A stretch of DNA of 15,107 nucleotides from an uncultured Actinomycetes bacterium (GTDB lineage Bacteria; Actinomycetota; Thermoleophilia; Solirubrobacterales; Thermoleophilaceae), in NCBI GenBank assembly GCA_946481495.1, contig CAMLNW010000037.1:1-15107 (forward strand), read 5' to 3'. Below the pieces are notes generated by a model. The model was not told where the DNA came from, made no database searches, and saw only the letters and a list, made by a program, of their open reading frames with translations. Made by a program: the position numbers and the translations under genes. Positions 1 through 6,395 of this stretch are shown piece by piece. How positions within the stretch are numbered: position 1 is the first letter of the stretch; each line of letters begins with the position of its first letter.

Positions 1-305
1 AGGTGCTTGTAGAGCGCGCTGGCGGTGCTGACGTTGAAGAGCAGTGTGCCGACGAACTGGACCGCCGCCGACCACCAATCGTCCCAGTCCTCGCGCGACT
101 TCCAGGCGCCGCGCCGCCAGCGGCCGCTGAGCCGCAGCTGGATGAACGCAGCCGTGGTGAAGAACAGCGAACCGACGAAGTAGGTGACATTGTCGGCGCC
201 CTCGCCGACCAGTTGGCCGTAGCCGGGCAGCGCGCCGAGCGCGAAGCAGAGCGAGCCGATCGCGAATCCCATCGACTCGCGGCGGAGCTTGCGTAGCGGG
301 GTCAT
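1..305 (-). CDS. YrhK-like small membrane protein (3' end outside window)
   Basis: The reading frame starts with ATG at 305-303 and runs off the left edge, giving 101 visible residues beginning MTPLRKLRRESMGFAIGS. Two hydrophobic segments are visible (about residues 12-30 and 41-58), separated by a short loop. The second contains the stretch YFVGSLFFTTAAFIQL, followed by a basic/Trp-rich loop (WRRGAWKSREDWDDWW) and the start of a third hydrophobic segment (VQFVGTLLFNVSTASAL). The repeated 'FVGSLFFT / FVGTLLFN' pattern resembles YrhK-domain membrane proteins of unknown function; this match is from memory. The start codon overlaps the stop of the upstream MFS gene as ATGA (305-302), so the two are very probably translationally coupled in one operon. 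No catalytic residues are evident. The coding call is secure; the family name is moderate. Confidence 0.7.
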   Translation of the reverse strand, partial: MTPLRKLRRESMGFAIGSLCFALGALPGYGQLVGEGADNVTYFVGSLFFTTAAFIQLRLSGRWRRGAWKSREDWDDWWSAAVQFVGTLLFNVSTASALYKH

Positions 306-1876
306 GGCTGAGGGTCGGGCAGGCGCATCATGCGGAAGCCGTTGAACAGGCCGATCAGCGCCGCGATCAGCGAGACCAGCAGCGCGATCTGCAGGGCGAG
401 GTCGCGGGCGTCGTCGTTGATGCTGAGGATCTCGTCCTGGATCTCCTCGGGCTGGCCGGCCAGCTGCTGCTCGAGCTGGGCGTCGCCCATCACCTGCGCG
501 TCGATCTCGAGCACGTCGGCGACCTGCTGCTGCTCGGCCGGCGGCAGGACGCTGCTCGACTTCGCCATGTCGGTGAAGGCGATCGACAGCGTGGCGAGCA
601 TCACCGCGCCCGCGAAGGCGAGACCGAATGACAGGCCGAACGATCCGGTCGACGAGTTGACGCCCGCCGCCTCGCCGACCCGCTCCTCGGAGATCGGCGC
701 CAGCGTGTAGTTGTTGAGCTGAGAGACGAGCATTCCGAGCCCGGCGCCGGCGAGCACCAGCGGAATCGCTAGGTACCAGCCGCTGGAGGCGCTCGGGACG
801 AGCGGGATCAGGATCAGCAGCGCGACGACCAAGGCCCCGAACCCGGCGCGGATGATGCTGCTCGGCCGCCGTTTCCCGGCACGCTTGCCGGCGAGCAGCG
901 CCACACCGAACATGGTCAGCGAGAGCGGCGCGAGCGACAGACCAGCCTCCAGCGCGTTGTAGCCCAGAACCAGTTGCAGGTAGATCGGCAGCGAGATCAG
1001 CAGCCCGCCGAGGGCGATCTGCTGGAGGACGCCCTCAGCGATCCCGAAGCTGAACAGCTTCGAGCCGAACAGCGACGGGTCGAGCAGAACCGGCTTGCCG
1101 GCGCGCTTGCGGCGAACGATCCAGTAGACGAAGGCCGCCAGGGAGGCCACCCCGACCGCGATCAGCGCCGCCACCGACTCGCCGCCCTCCTGCCAGACCA
1201 GGACGCCGAGCACCAGCCCGCCCATGCCGAGCACCGACAGCACGGCGCCGACCCAGTCGACAGAGCGATCGCCGGTGTAGGCGACGTCGCGAATCGAGCC
1301 GCTCCCGGCCAGGACGATCGCGATGACGACCGCCTCGAGCAGGAACCCGACCCGCCACGACAGGAAGGTCGTCAGGAAGCCGCCGAGCAGCGGCCCGATC
1401 GCGGCGGCGATCGCGGCCGACGCCCCGACGAGCGCGTAGACCCGCGCCTGCATCTTGCCTTCGAAGTTGCCGTGGATCAGCGACTGCATCGCGGGCATGT
1501 AGAGCGACGCTCCGAGACCGCCGACGACCGCCCAGAAGACGATGATCGCGGCGAGGCCCTGGCCGACCACCATCGCCAACGCGCCGAGCGCATAGAGGAC
1601 CAGGCCTACGACGTAGGCGCGCTTGCGGCCGAAGAGGTCGCCCATCTTGCTGCCGATCAGGATGAACGCGGCCGACACCAGCGCCTCGATCGCCACCGCC
1701 GCCTGGACGCCGCTCACAGTCGTGTCGAGGTCGCGGACGACCGCCGAGATCGACACGTTCATCAGCGACGTGTCGATCACGAACACGAACATCGCCGCCG
1801 CCAGCAGCAAGGCGAGCCGCGGAGTGCCTACCGTCTCGCCCCCTGTCGCCTCACTGACCATGCGGGAGATACTCAC
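302..1876 (-). CDS. MFS exporter, DHA2 (EmrB/QacA-like, 14-TM) family
   Basis: A 524-residue polytopic membrane protein, probably a proton-driven drug or metabolite exporter. Visible family marks are the first-helix motif with Asp35 (VIDTSLMNVSI), motif A in the loop between helices 2 and 3 (GSKMGDLFGRKR, residues 75-86), and motif C in helix 5 (GPLLGGFLTTFLSWRVGFLLE, residues about 161-181), which marks antiporters. The length and the number of hydrophobic segments fit the 14-helix DHA2 group. Residues about 440-490 form an acidic/Gln-rich loop before the last helix. The start is uncertain: GTG at 1876 gives the longest form and ATG at 1861 (Met6) is the alternative; neither has a convincing Shine-Dalgarno. 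It begins 22 bp after the stop of the small upstream gene and overlaps the YrhK-like gene by ATGA. The substrate cannot be read from sequence. Its place downstream of a nucleotidase and a glycosyltransferase suggests export of an envelope-related molecule, which is inference. Confidence 0.93.
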   Translation of the reverse strand: MSISRMVSEATGGETVGTPRLALLLAAAMFVFVIDTSLMNVSISAVVRDLDTTVSGVQAAVAIEALVSAAFILIGSKMGDLFGRKRAYVVGLVLYALGALAMVVGQGLAAIIVFWAVVGGLGASLYMPAMQSLIHGNFEGKMQARVYALVGASAAIAAAIGPLLGGFLTTFLSWRVGFLLEAVVIAIVLAGSGSIRDVAYTGDRSVDWVGAVLSVLGMGGLVLGVLVWQEGGESVAALIAVGVASLAAFVYWIVRRKRAGKPVLLDPSLFGSKLFSFGIAEGVLQQIALGGLLISLPIYLQLVLGYNALEAGLSLAPLSLTMFGVALLAGKRAGKRRPSSIIRAGFGALVVALLILIPLVPSASSGWYLAIPLVLAGAGLGMLVSQLNNYTLAPISEERVGEAAGVNSSTGSFGLSFGLAFAGAVMLATLSIAFTDMAKSSSVLPPAEQQQVADVLEIDAQVMGDAQLEQQLAGQPEEIQDEILSINDDARDLALQIALLVSLIAALIGLFNGFRMMRLPDPQP

Positions 1877-1898
1877 GCATGGCGAGCATCAGCGGCAA

Positions 1899-2305
1899 CT
1901 AGGGTCCGGTGCCGCCGACGGCGCGCGCGACGGTGGTGTCAAGACGACGGCGGACCTGCCAGAGGCCCGCGCGGGCAAGTGGTTGTTGAAGCGTGGCTGC
2001 GGTGAGCGCCGCCGGAGGGAGGACGCCGCGCATCGGACTGCCGGGGACGCTGAAGATCAAACCGTCGCCGGCGCCGGCGCTCTCGACGTCGAGCAGCGGC
2101 AGGTGGGTCTCCCAGGCGAGGCGGGTCTGGAAGGCGCGGTTGACGCTCGGCGGGCCGAAGGTGACGACCTGGCTGGCGCCGCCAGCGCGCTCGACGGCCT
2201 CGGGCAGCGACGCCTGCAACTCCGCGAGCTCGCCGCTCTGCTCGACGAGCTGGCGTTGCCGCCGCTCGCCGCGGCCTGACGATCACGTTCAAGGAGGAAG
2301 TTCAT
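1899..2305 (-). pseudogene. small conserved-looking soluble-domain protein with an apparent -1 frameshift
   Basis: The expected start is ATG at 2305. It overlaps the stop of the glycosyltransferase gene as ATGA (2305-2302) and has AAAGGG five bases upstream. That frame reads MNFLLERDRQAA and then degrades to Ser/Arg-rich text. From about 2280 a second frame, open from 2282 to the TAG at 1899, carries natural-looking coding text: ERRQRQLVEQSGELAEL, then LPEAVERAGG, VVTFGPPSVNRAFQTRLAWE, and a Gly/Pro-rich end. Moving between the frames needs one -1 step between about 2282 and 2250. The joined product would be about 135 residues: a short N-terminus, a charged helix, then a compact domain with the GPPSVNRAFQTRLAW core. 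I do not recognise a function. Explanations are a one-base deletion (real or a sequencing error) or, less likely, recoding. A shortened product from TTG 2219 is possible but has no ribosome site. Confidence 0.6.
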
Positions 2306-3477
2306 GCCGACCCTTTTGCGACGGTGAGCACGGCGGCCGCGACCAGGCCCGCGCCGATCGCCGCCGGGCGGCCGGCGAAAGACGGCGACCGTCCCGGCGG
2401 CGTCGCCGACCCGGAGAACCGCGGCGCGCGACCACCGGACCTGAGGCGAGCGGTGAAGGTGTTCGCCCAACGCACAGCCGCCTCTACCGTCCACGCGACC
2501 GCCAGCCCGGTGAGGATCGAGGCGATCACGACCGCCGGCACGAAGTAGCGGGCGCTGCCGGAGAAGCCGGCTTCGGTCATCGCCACGACCAGGGCGACCC
2601 AGGCGACGGCGACGGCGAACAGGGCGAGCACTGTGCGGTCGCGACGACGGAGCGCGAACAGCGCCGCGCCGACGGCGCCCAGCTCGAGCGGGAGGCCGGC
2701 GATCCGGTGGGTCCGCTCGAGCGCCGCCAACCACGGCTGATCGCGCACCGAGAGGCTCCAGTGCGGCTCGCTGCTCGCCTTGCGGCCGGCGCCGAACGGG
2801 TCGCCCGACCCAATCCAGTCGGGAACCAGCCAGAGCAGCGGCAGCCCGACCCCGAGCGCGACGGTCAGCCGCCGCAGCGCCGGATCGGCGCGCCACAGCC
2901 AGACCGCGTAGATCGCGAGGAACGGGAAAACCTCGGGCCGCAGCAGGCAGGCGAGGAAGACCGAGACGAGCGCTTGCGCGCGGCGGCCGTCGAGATGGCG
3001 CTCGACGCCCCAGAGCATCAGCGCGACCGCCATCGGGACCTCGTTGCCGTGGGCGGCGTAGCGCAGCCACTGCGGTGCGAAGGCGAGCGCGATCGCGGCG
3101 ACTACGCCGGCGCCGATCCCCGTCCAGCGCCCGGGACCGGCGAGCCGTCGTGCCACACGGAAGGCGAGCACGATCGACAGCAGCGCGCCGGTCCGCGCGA
3201 CGACCAGCCAGAGCGCCGCCGGGATCCCCTCGTCGATCAGCGAGAACGGTGCGAAGGCGGCGGTGAACAGCACCGGCAGCGGCTTCCACGACGGGCCCCC
3301 GGTCGTGTCGAGGTCGAACAGCAGCAGCTCGCGACCCCAGACGATCCAGGCCCACGGATCGAAGCTCGGCTCCGACGGGAGGGCGAGCGAGGCAAAGGCG
3401 AGCGCAACGCAGGCGGCAACTATCGCGGGCATCGAAGCGACGGTACGGCCAGATGGCGACCATCCTGTGAAGGACAT
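2302..3477 (-). CDS. GT-C-like polytopic membrane glycosyltransferase (hypothetical)
   Basis: With ATG at 3477 the product is 391 residues with about nine to ten hydrophobic segments. A first helix (residues about 17-34) is followed by an extracytoplasmic loop with SFDPWAWIVWGRE (Asp40, Glu50) and TTGGPSWKPLP. This layout, an acidic residue soon after helix 1 and then W/P-rich text, is typical of GT-C glycosyltransferases that use polyprenyl-phosphate sugars (ArnT/PMT/GT87-type). HGNEVPMAVALMLWGVERH and LLRPEVFPFLAIYAVWLW further support the class. The start lies 32 bp after the nucleotidase stop; GTG 3483 and ATG 3432 are alternatives and none has a clear ribosome site. The stop overlaps the next gene by ATGA. 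It probably sits in the nucleotidase operon and so could be phosphate-regulated. Donor and acceptor are unknown; a role in lipid or cell-wall glycosylation is inference. Confidence 0.8.
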   Translation of the reverse strand: MSFTGWSPSGRTVASMPAIVAACVALAFASLALPSEPSFDPWAWIVWGRELLLFDLDTTGGPSWKPLPVLFTAAFAPFSLIDEGIPAALWLVVARTGALLSIVLAFRVARRLAGPGRWTGIGAGVVAAIALAFAPQWLRYAAHGNEVPMAVALMLWGVERHLDGRRAQALVSVFLACLLRPEVFPFLAIYAVWLWRADPALRRLTVALGVGLPLLWLVPDWIGSGDPFGAGRKASSEPHWSLSVRDQPWLAALERTHRIAGLPLELGAVGAALFALRRRDRTVLALFAVAVAWVALVVAMTEAGFSGSARYFVPAVVIASILTGLAVAWTVEAAVRWANTFTARLRSGGRAPRFSGSATPPGRSPSFAGRPAAIGAGLVAAAVLTVAKGSA

Positions 3478-3509
3478 GCGCACGAGATGTGAAGATCTTT
3501 CGCGCCGCG

Positions 3510-5054
3510 TCAGCGCTGCTGCGCGACGTAGCTGACGAGCGCCTCGGTCTCGCTGCCGACCGGCTCGCCGACACGGTCGGCGGCACCCAGCACTGGGAAG
3601 CCGTCGCCGGTGGCCATCCACTCGTTGGTCGAGACGACGTAGGTCTCATCGGGATCGATCCGCGCCGGACCGGCGAAGTAGGCGCCCAGGTCGGACGCGC
3701 CGATCCGCAGCTCGGCGACCAACTCGCCCAACGCGCGTCCGCTCAGCTTCGACCGGACGAGCGGAAAGTCGTAGGGGTGAACCGCGAACAGCTCCTCGTA
3801 GAGCAGCGGCCCGGCGTCGAGATCGGCGCGCAGGCTGCCGGGGTTGACGAGGGCGACGTCGGCGCCGGTCAGTTCGCGCTGGGCGGCAGCGGCAAGCTCG
3901 CCGAGCCGGCCGTTGGACCGCGTCAGCGGCTGGTCGGCACGGCCGACGACGCGCCGGGCGAGCGGCGCGATCCGGTCGGCGTAGCCGCGCACCAGCGCGC
4001 TAGTCGCGCGGTCCGGAGCAAGGTCTCCATGACGGGTTGACGGCACCGCGCCGGCCTTGTCGACGATGTCGCCGCTGGCGCGGTCGACGGCGATGTCGAC
4101 GCGGTCGTAGGCGACACCGTAGGAGAGCGCCTCGACGACCAGCTTGTCGCCGTCGCCGTTCGCGTTCGGCACGCGCAGGTTGAGCAGCGAGTGGCTGTGT
4201 CCCGCGATCACCACGTCGACCGCCGGGCTCATCTGGGCGGCCTCGTCGATGATCTCGCCGGCCGCGCTGTCGCGGTCGCCGGGCTGCTCGTTGCTGGCGC
4301 CGGAATGGGCGAGCACGACGATCGCCTCGACGCCCTGACGCTGGAGCTCGGGCACCCAGCGATCGACGGCGTCGGAGATGTCGGTGAAGCGGAACCGCTC
4401 GGCGTGGCGCGGCAGCAGGAAGTAGGGGGTCGACGTAGTCGTGACGCCGATGAAACCGACACGCACGCCGGCGCGCTCGACGATCTCGTAGGGCGGCAGC
4501 AGCGGATCGCCGTCGCGGTCGATCGTGTTGGCGGCGATGTACGGGTAGGCGGCGCCCGCGTAGCCGGGCGAAGACGTGTTGACGAGCCGGCCGGCGGCGT
4601 CGCGCTTCAGCGCGCCAGATCCGGTCCGCTGGCCGCCGCGCAGCAGCCGCAGCAGCTCGTCGCCGCCCTCGTCGAACTCGTGGTTGCCGAGCGTGCCGAC
4701 GTCGAATCCGAGCTGGTTGGTCGTCTCGATCGCCGGCTCGTCGTGGAACCAGCTCGAGATCAGCGGCGAGGCCCCGACCATGTCGCCGGCGTGGACGCGG
4801 ATCGTGCGGCCGGGCAGCGTCGCGGCGTCGAGGTGGGCGTCGAGCCAGGCGGCGCCACCGAGGCCCGCGCGCGGCGGCTCGAGGTGGCCGTGCAGGTCGT
4901 TGACGCCAAGCAGGCGGAGCTTCACGACTCCCTCACGCTCACCCACCGCGCCGTCCCCCGACGGCGGGTCGGCGCTGGCGGCGAGGCCGATCAGCGCCAC
5001 GAGGATCGCCGTCGCGAAGGCGGCGATCCCAGGGGCTAGATTGCGCAAGGTCAC
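3510..5054 (-). CDS. secreted 5'-nucleotidase / UshA-family metallophosphoesterase
   Basis: A 514-residue exported phosphoesterase, expected to release phosphate from nucleotides or similar organophosphates with a dinuclear metal centre. Residues 1-28 form a signal peptide or signal anchor (hydrophobic AAFATAILVALIGLAASA). The calcineurin-like domain shows the ordered metal motifs NDLHGH (Asp53, His55), GDM (Asp91), GNHEFD (Asn124, His125), VLAHSG and GHSHS. The C-terminal substrate-binding domain shows NPGSLRADLD with LLYEELFAVHPYDFPL and ends near NEWMATGDGFPVL, matching the 5_nucleotid_C pattern. GTG at 5054 is chosen because GGTGAGGAG (5071-5063) lies eight bases upstream. It is the first gene of an operon with the glycosyltransferase, small protein and MFS genes. 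Tandem 11-bp PHO-box-like units at 5098-5141 precede it, so phosphate control is likely. Exact substrate (nucleotide, UDP-sugar or 2',3'-cyclic nucleotide) is not decided by sequence. Confidence 0.95.
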   Translation of the reverse strand: MTLRNLAPGIAAFATAILVALIGLAASADPPSGDGAVGEREGVVKLRLLGVNDLHGHLEPPRAGLGGAAWLDAHLDAATLPGRTIRVHAGDMVGASPLISSWFHDEPAIETTNQLGFDVGTLGNHEFDEGGDELLRLLRGGQRTGSGALKRDAAGRLVNTSSPGYAGAAYPYIAANTIDRDGDPLLPPYEIVERAGVRVGFIGVTTTSTPYFLLPRHAERFRFTDISDAVDRWVPELQRQGVEAIVVLAHSGASNEQPGDRDSAAGEIIDEAAQMSPAVDVVIAGHSHSLLNLRVPNANGDGDKLVVEALSYGVAYDRVDIAVDRASGDIVDKAGAVPSTRHGDLAPDRATSALVRGYADRIAPLARRVVGRADQPLTRSNGRLGELAAAAQRELTGADVALVNPGSLRADLDAGPLLYEELFAVHPYDFPLVRSKLSGRALGELVAELRIGASDLGAYFAGPARIDPDETYVVSTNEWMATGDGFPVLGAADRVGEPVGSETEALVSYVAQQR

Positions 5055-5062
5055 GTCGGTGG

Positions 5063-5071
5063 CTCCTCACC
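5063..5071 (-). promoter_or_regulatory. Shine-Dalgarno of the nucleotidase gene
   Basis: On the minus strand GGTGAGGAG lies eight bases before GTG 5054 and decides that start. It overlaps the arm of a small 6-bp hairpin (TCACCA / TGGTGA, 5067-5085 in plus-strand terms), which could partly mask it. Confidence 0.75.
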
Positions 5072-5076
5072 AGCGA

Positions 5077-5141
5077 TATTGGTGAAGAACGCTCGACCTC
5101 CCGTTAACGGTTATGTCAGCGGGAGTGAACTAACCGTTAAC
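5077..5141 (-). promoter_or_regulatory. PHO-box-like 11-bp direct repeats and promoter of the nucleotidase operon
   Basis: Read on the minus strand, four consecutive 11-base units are GTTAACGGTTA (5141-5131), GTTCACTCCCG (5130-5120), a weaker CTGACATAACC (5119-5109) and GTTAACGGGAG (5108-5098). Eleven-base tandem units with a GTTCAC-like core are the known form of actinobacterial PhoP-binding PHO boxes (Streptomyces type). A -10-like CAATAT follows at 5082-5077, placing the last unit over the -35 position, as expected for activation. The outer arms 5103-5113 and 5131-5141 are also a perfect 11-base inverted repeat. The first unit overlaps the end of the phoX gene. Confidence 0.6.
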
Positions 5142-6323
5142 GCGACGGCCGCGAAAAGGCCCGGAAATCTCATAGATCGCGCCAGGGCCCGGCGTGTCCG
5201 CGGAACCGCCGGCACGCTGCGACGAAAAGTACATCCGGCTGCCCGAGGGGTCGAAGGTGACACCGGTCAGCTCCGACATCGCATGCTCCTCACCCGTCAC
5301 CGAGAGGAAGCGCGACACGCTGCGATCGTGCTCGATCACGCCGATGTCGATCTCGTCGGTCGCGAGGTCCTCGCAGACGAAGACCTCGCCGGCGCGAGTC
5401 GCCGTGAGCTGGTCGACGCGCAGCAGCGGCGCCTCCTTCGACGCGAGCCCGTCGTAGATGACCTCGAACCGCTGCCTGCCGATGTCGTAGGCGTGGACGC
5501 GACTGTCGCCGGTCGTCGACACATAAACCGTCCCGCCGTCGCGCCACAGCCCCTCGCCGCGCTTGAACTCGGTACTCGCCGCAACCTGGCGGCGCGTCGG
5601 CTTCCCGTTCGCGGCGGGATCGGGCACCTCGGTCCAGGTCGTCCTCCCCTGGCGGTCGACGGTCGCGATCTCGAGCAGGCCGGCGCCCAGATCGGGCCAG
5701 CGCTCGGGAGTGAAGCGGTAGAAGCCGCCGTCGATCAGGTCCTCGGTCATGTAGACGCGCTTGCCGCGCGGGTCGACGGCCGCCGCCTCGTGCTTGAACG
5801 CCCCGAGCGCCGGCAGCTTCACCGCCTCATGGCGACCGGCCGGATCGCACTCCCAGACGAACCCGCCCTCGACCTCCTCGCAGGACAGCCACGTGCCCCA
5901 CGGCGTGCCGCCGCCGGAGCAGTTCTGGAGCGTGTCCTCGAGGATGCGGTAGGCGTCCTCGATCTGGCCGTCGGGCGCGAAGCGGATCGCCGACGCGCCG
6001 CCGTCGAGCGTCTCGGAGTTCGACACGAGGATCCAGCCGCCGTCGTCGGTCGGGAAGGTCGCCATGCCGTCGGACGCCTCGTGCCAGCGGTAGCCGGTGC
6101 CGGCGAGCTGCTGCTCGCCGCGGGCGATCAGGCGCGACTCGAAGCCCTCCGGCAGGCGGATGCCATTGGCGTCCGGCGCCAGCCGCGGCCCATAGCCGGA
6201 GCTCGCGCGGCGCGGCGCGGATGGCGCGGCGTCGAGCGCGTCGCGCCACAGAGCGCCGCCGACGGCAACCGTCGCGACGCCACCTACTCCGGCGCCGATC
6301 AGCTGCCTGCGGGTCAGGGCCAC
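5130..6323 (-). CDS. phoX: PhoX-family (DUF839) alkaline phosphatase, Tat-exported
   Basis: A 397-residue secreted protein. The N-terminus MALTRRQLIGAGVGGVATVAVG is a twin-arginine signal (Arg5-Arg6) with a hydrophobic run of about 15 residues and AlaAla near 32, as in PhoX enzymes, which fold in the cytoplasm around Ca and Fe. Blade-type motifs of the family are present in order: NCSGGGTPWGTWLSCEE, HEAAAVDPRGKRVYMTED with GGFYRF, FKRGEGLW, and SELTGVTFDPSGSRMYF near the C-terminus. The length is at the short end for PhoX/DUF839 proteins. The start is GTG at 6323, the only start codon that keeps the Tat motif near the N-terminus. It has no Shine-Dalgarno, and the codon lies inside a strong hairpin (6320-6350). 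It begins 64 bp downstream of the phoA stop on the same strand. The expected role is release of phosphate from phosphomonoesters outside the membrane. True activity is probable, not shown, because some DUF839 proteins are of unknown function. Confidence 0.9.
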   Translation of the reverse strand: MALTRRQLIGAGVGGVATVAVGGALWRDALDAAPSAPRRASSGYGPRLAPDANGIRLPEGFESRLIARGEQQLAGTGYRWHEASDGMATFPTDDGGWILVSNSETLDGGASAIRFAPDGQIEDAYRILEDTLQNCSGGGTPWGTWLSCEEVEGGFVWECDPAGRHEAVKLPALGAFKHEAAAVDPRGKRVYMTEDLIDGGFYRFTPERWPDLGAGLLEIATVDRQGRTTWTEVPDPAANGKPTRRQVAASTEFKRGEGLWRDGGTVYVSTTGDSRVHAYDIGRQRFEVIYDGLASKEAPLLRVDQLTATRAGEVFVCEDLATDEIDIGVIEHDRSVSRFLSVTGEEHAMSELTGVTFDPSGSRMYFSSQRAGGSADTPGPGAIYEISGPFRGRRVNG

Positions 6324-6356
6324 GGGGACGAGTCTCGCTCGCCCCCGTGGGTGACC
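6312..6356 (-). promoter_or_regulatory. strong hairpin enclosing the phoX start codon
   Basis: Minus-strand RNA can pair CCACGGGG (6350-6343) with CCCCGTGG (6327-6320), then CGAG (6341-6338) with CTCG (6332-6329), with one G-U position between and a five-base loop. Outside this, GGTCA (6356-6352) can pair with TGACC (6316-6312) across a small internal loop. The GTG start of phoX (6323-6321) is within the 3' arm. There is no U-tract, so translational control or transcript-end protection is as likely as termination after phoA. Confidence 0.6.
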
Positions 6357-6395
6357 TGTGACTTTCTGGAAAAGCAGTTGTCAACGACTAGTGAC
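6352..6395 (-). promoter_or_regulatory. possible weak PHO-type site upstream of phoX
   Basis: On the minus strand GTCACTAGTCG (6395-6385) and GTCACAGGTCA (6362-6352) start exactly 33 bases apart, three 11-base turns, with TTGACAACTGC between them in phase. A consensus -35 TTGACA occurs within it (6384-6379), but no convincing -10 follows at the right distance. This may be chance, and phoX may simply be read through from phoA. Confidence 0.25.

Noticed and set aside
2311..2317. AAAAGGG near the glycosyltransferase stop as a programmed -1 slip site
   Set aside because: It does not fit the X-XXY-YYZ pattern, no downstream RNA structure is evident, and a normal ATGA overlap with an AAAGGG ribosome site explains the layout. 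It also would not by itself reach the frame of the small protein's main domain.
2291..2327. Plus-strand AAGGAGG followed by ATG at 2304 and a seven-codon frame
   Set aside because: A perfect-looking ribosome site, but it is the complement of codons for FLLER in the minus-strand small gene and leads to an immediate stop (MPTLLRR). No plus-strand promoter or downstream gene supports a leader peptide.
2057..3649. A 530-codon minus-strand open frame overlapping the glycosyltransferase
   Set aside because: Its translation is Arg/Ala/Ser-rich low-complexity text without hydrophobic periodicity, and it runs out of frame through the well-formed membrane protein. Only its last part (from ATG 2305) is relevant, as the start of the frameshifted small gene.
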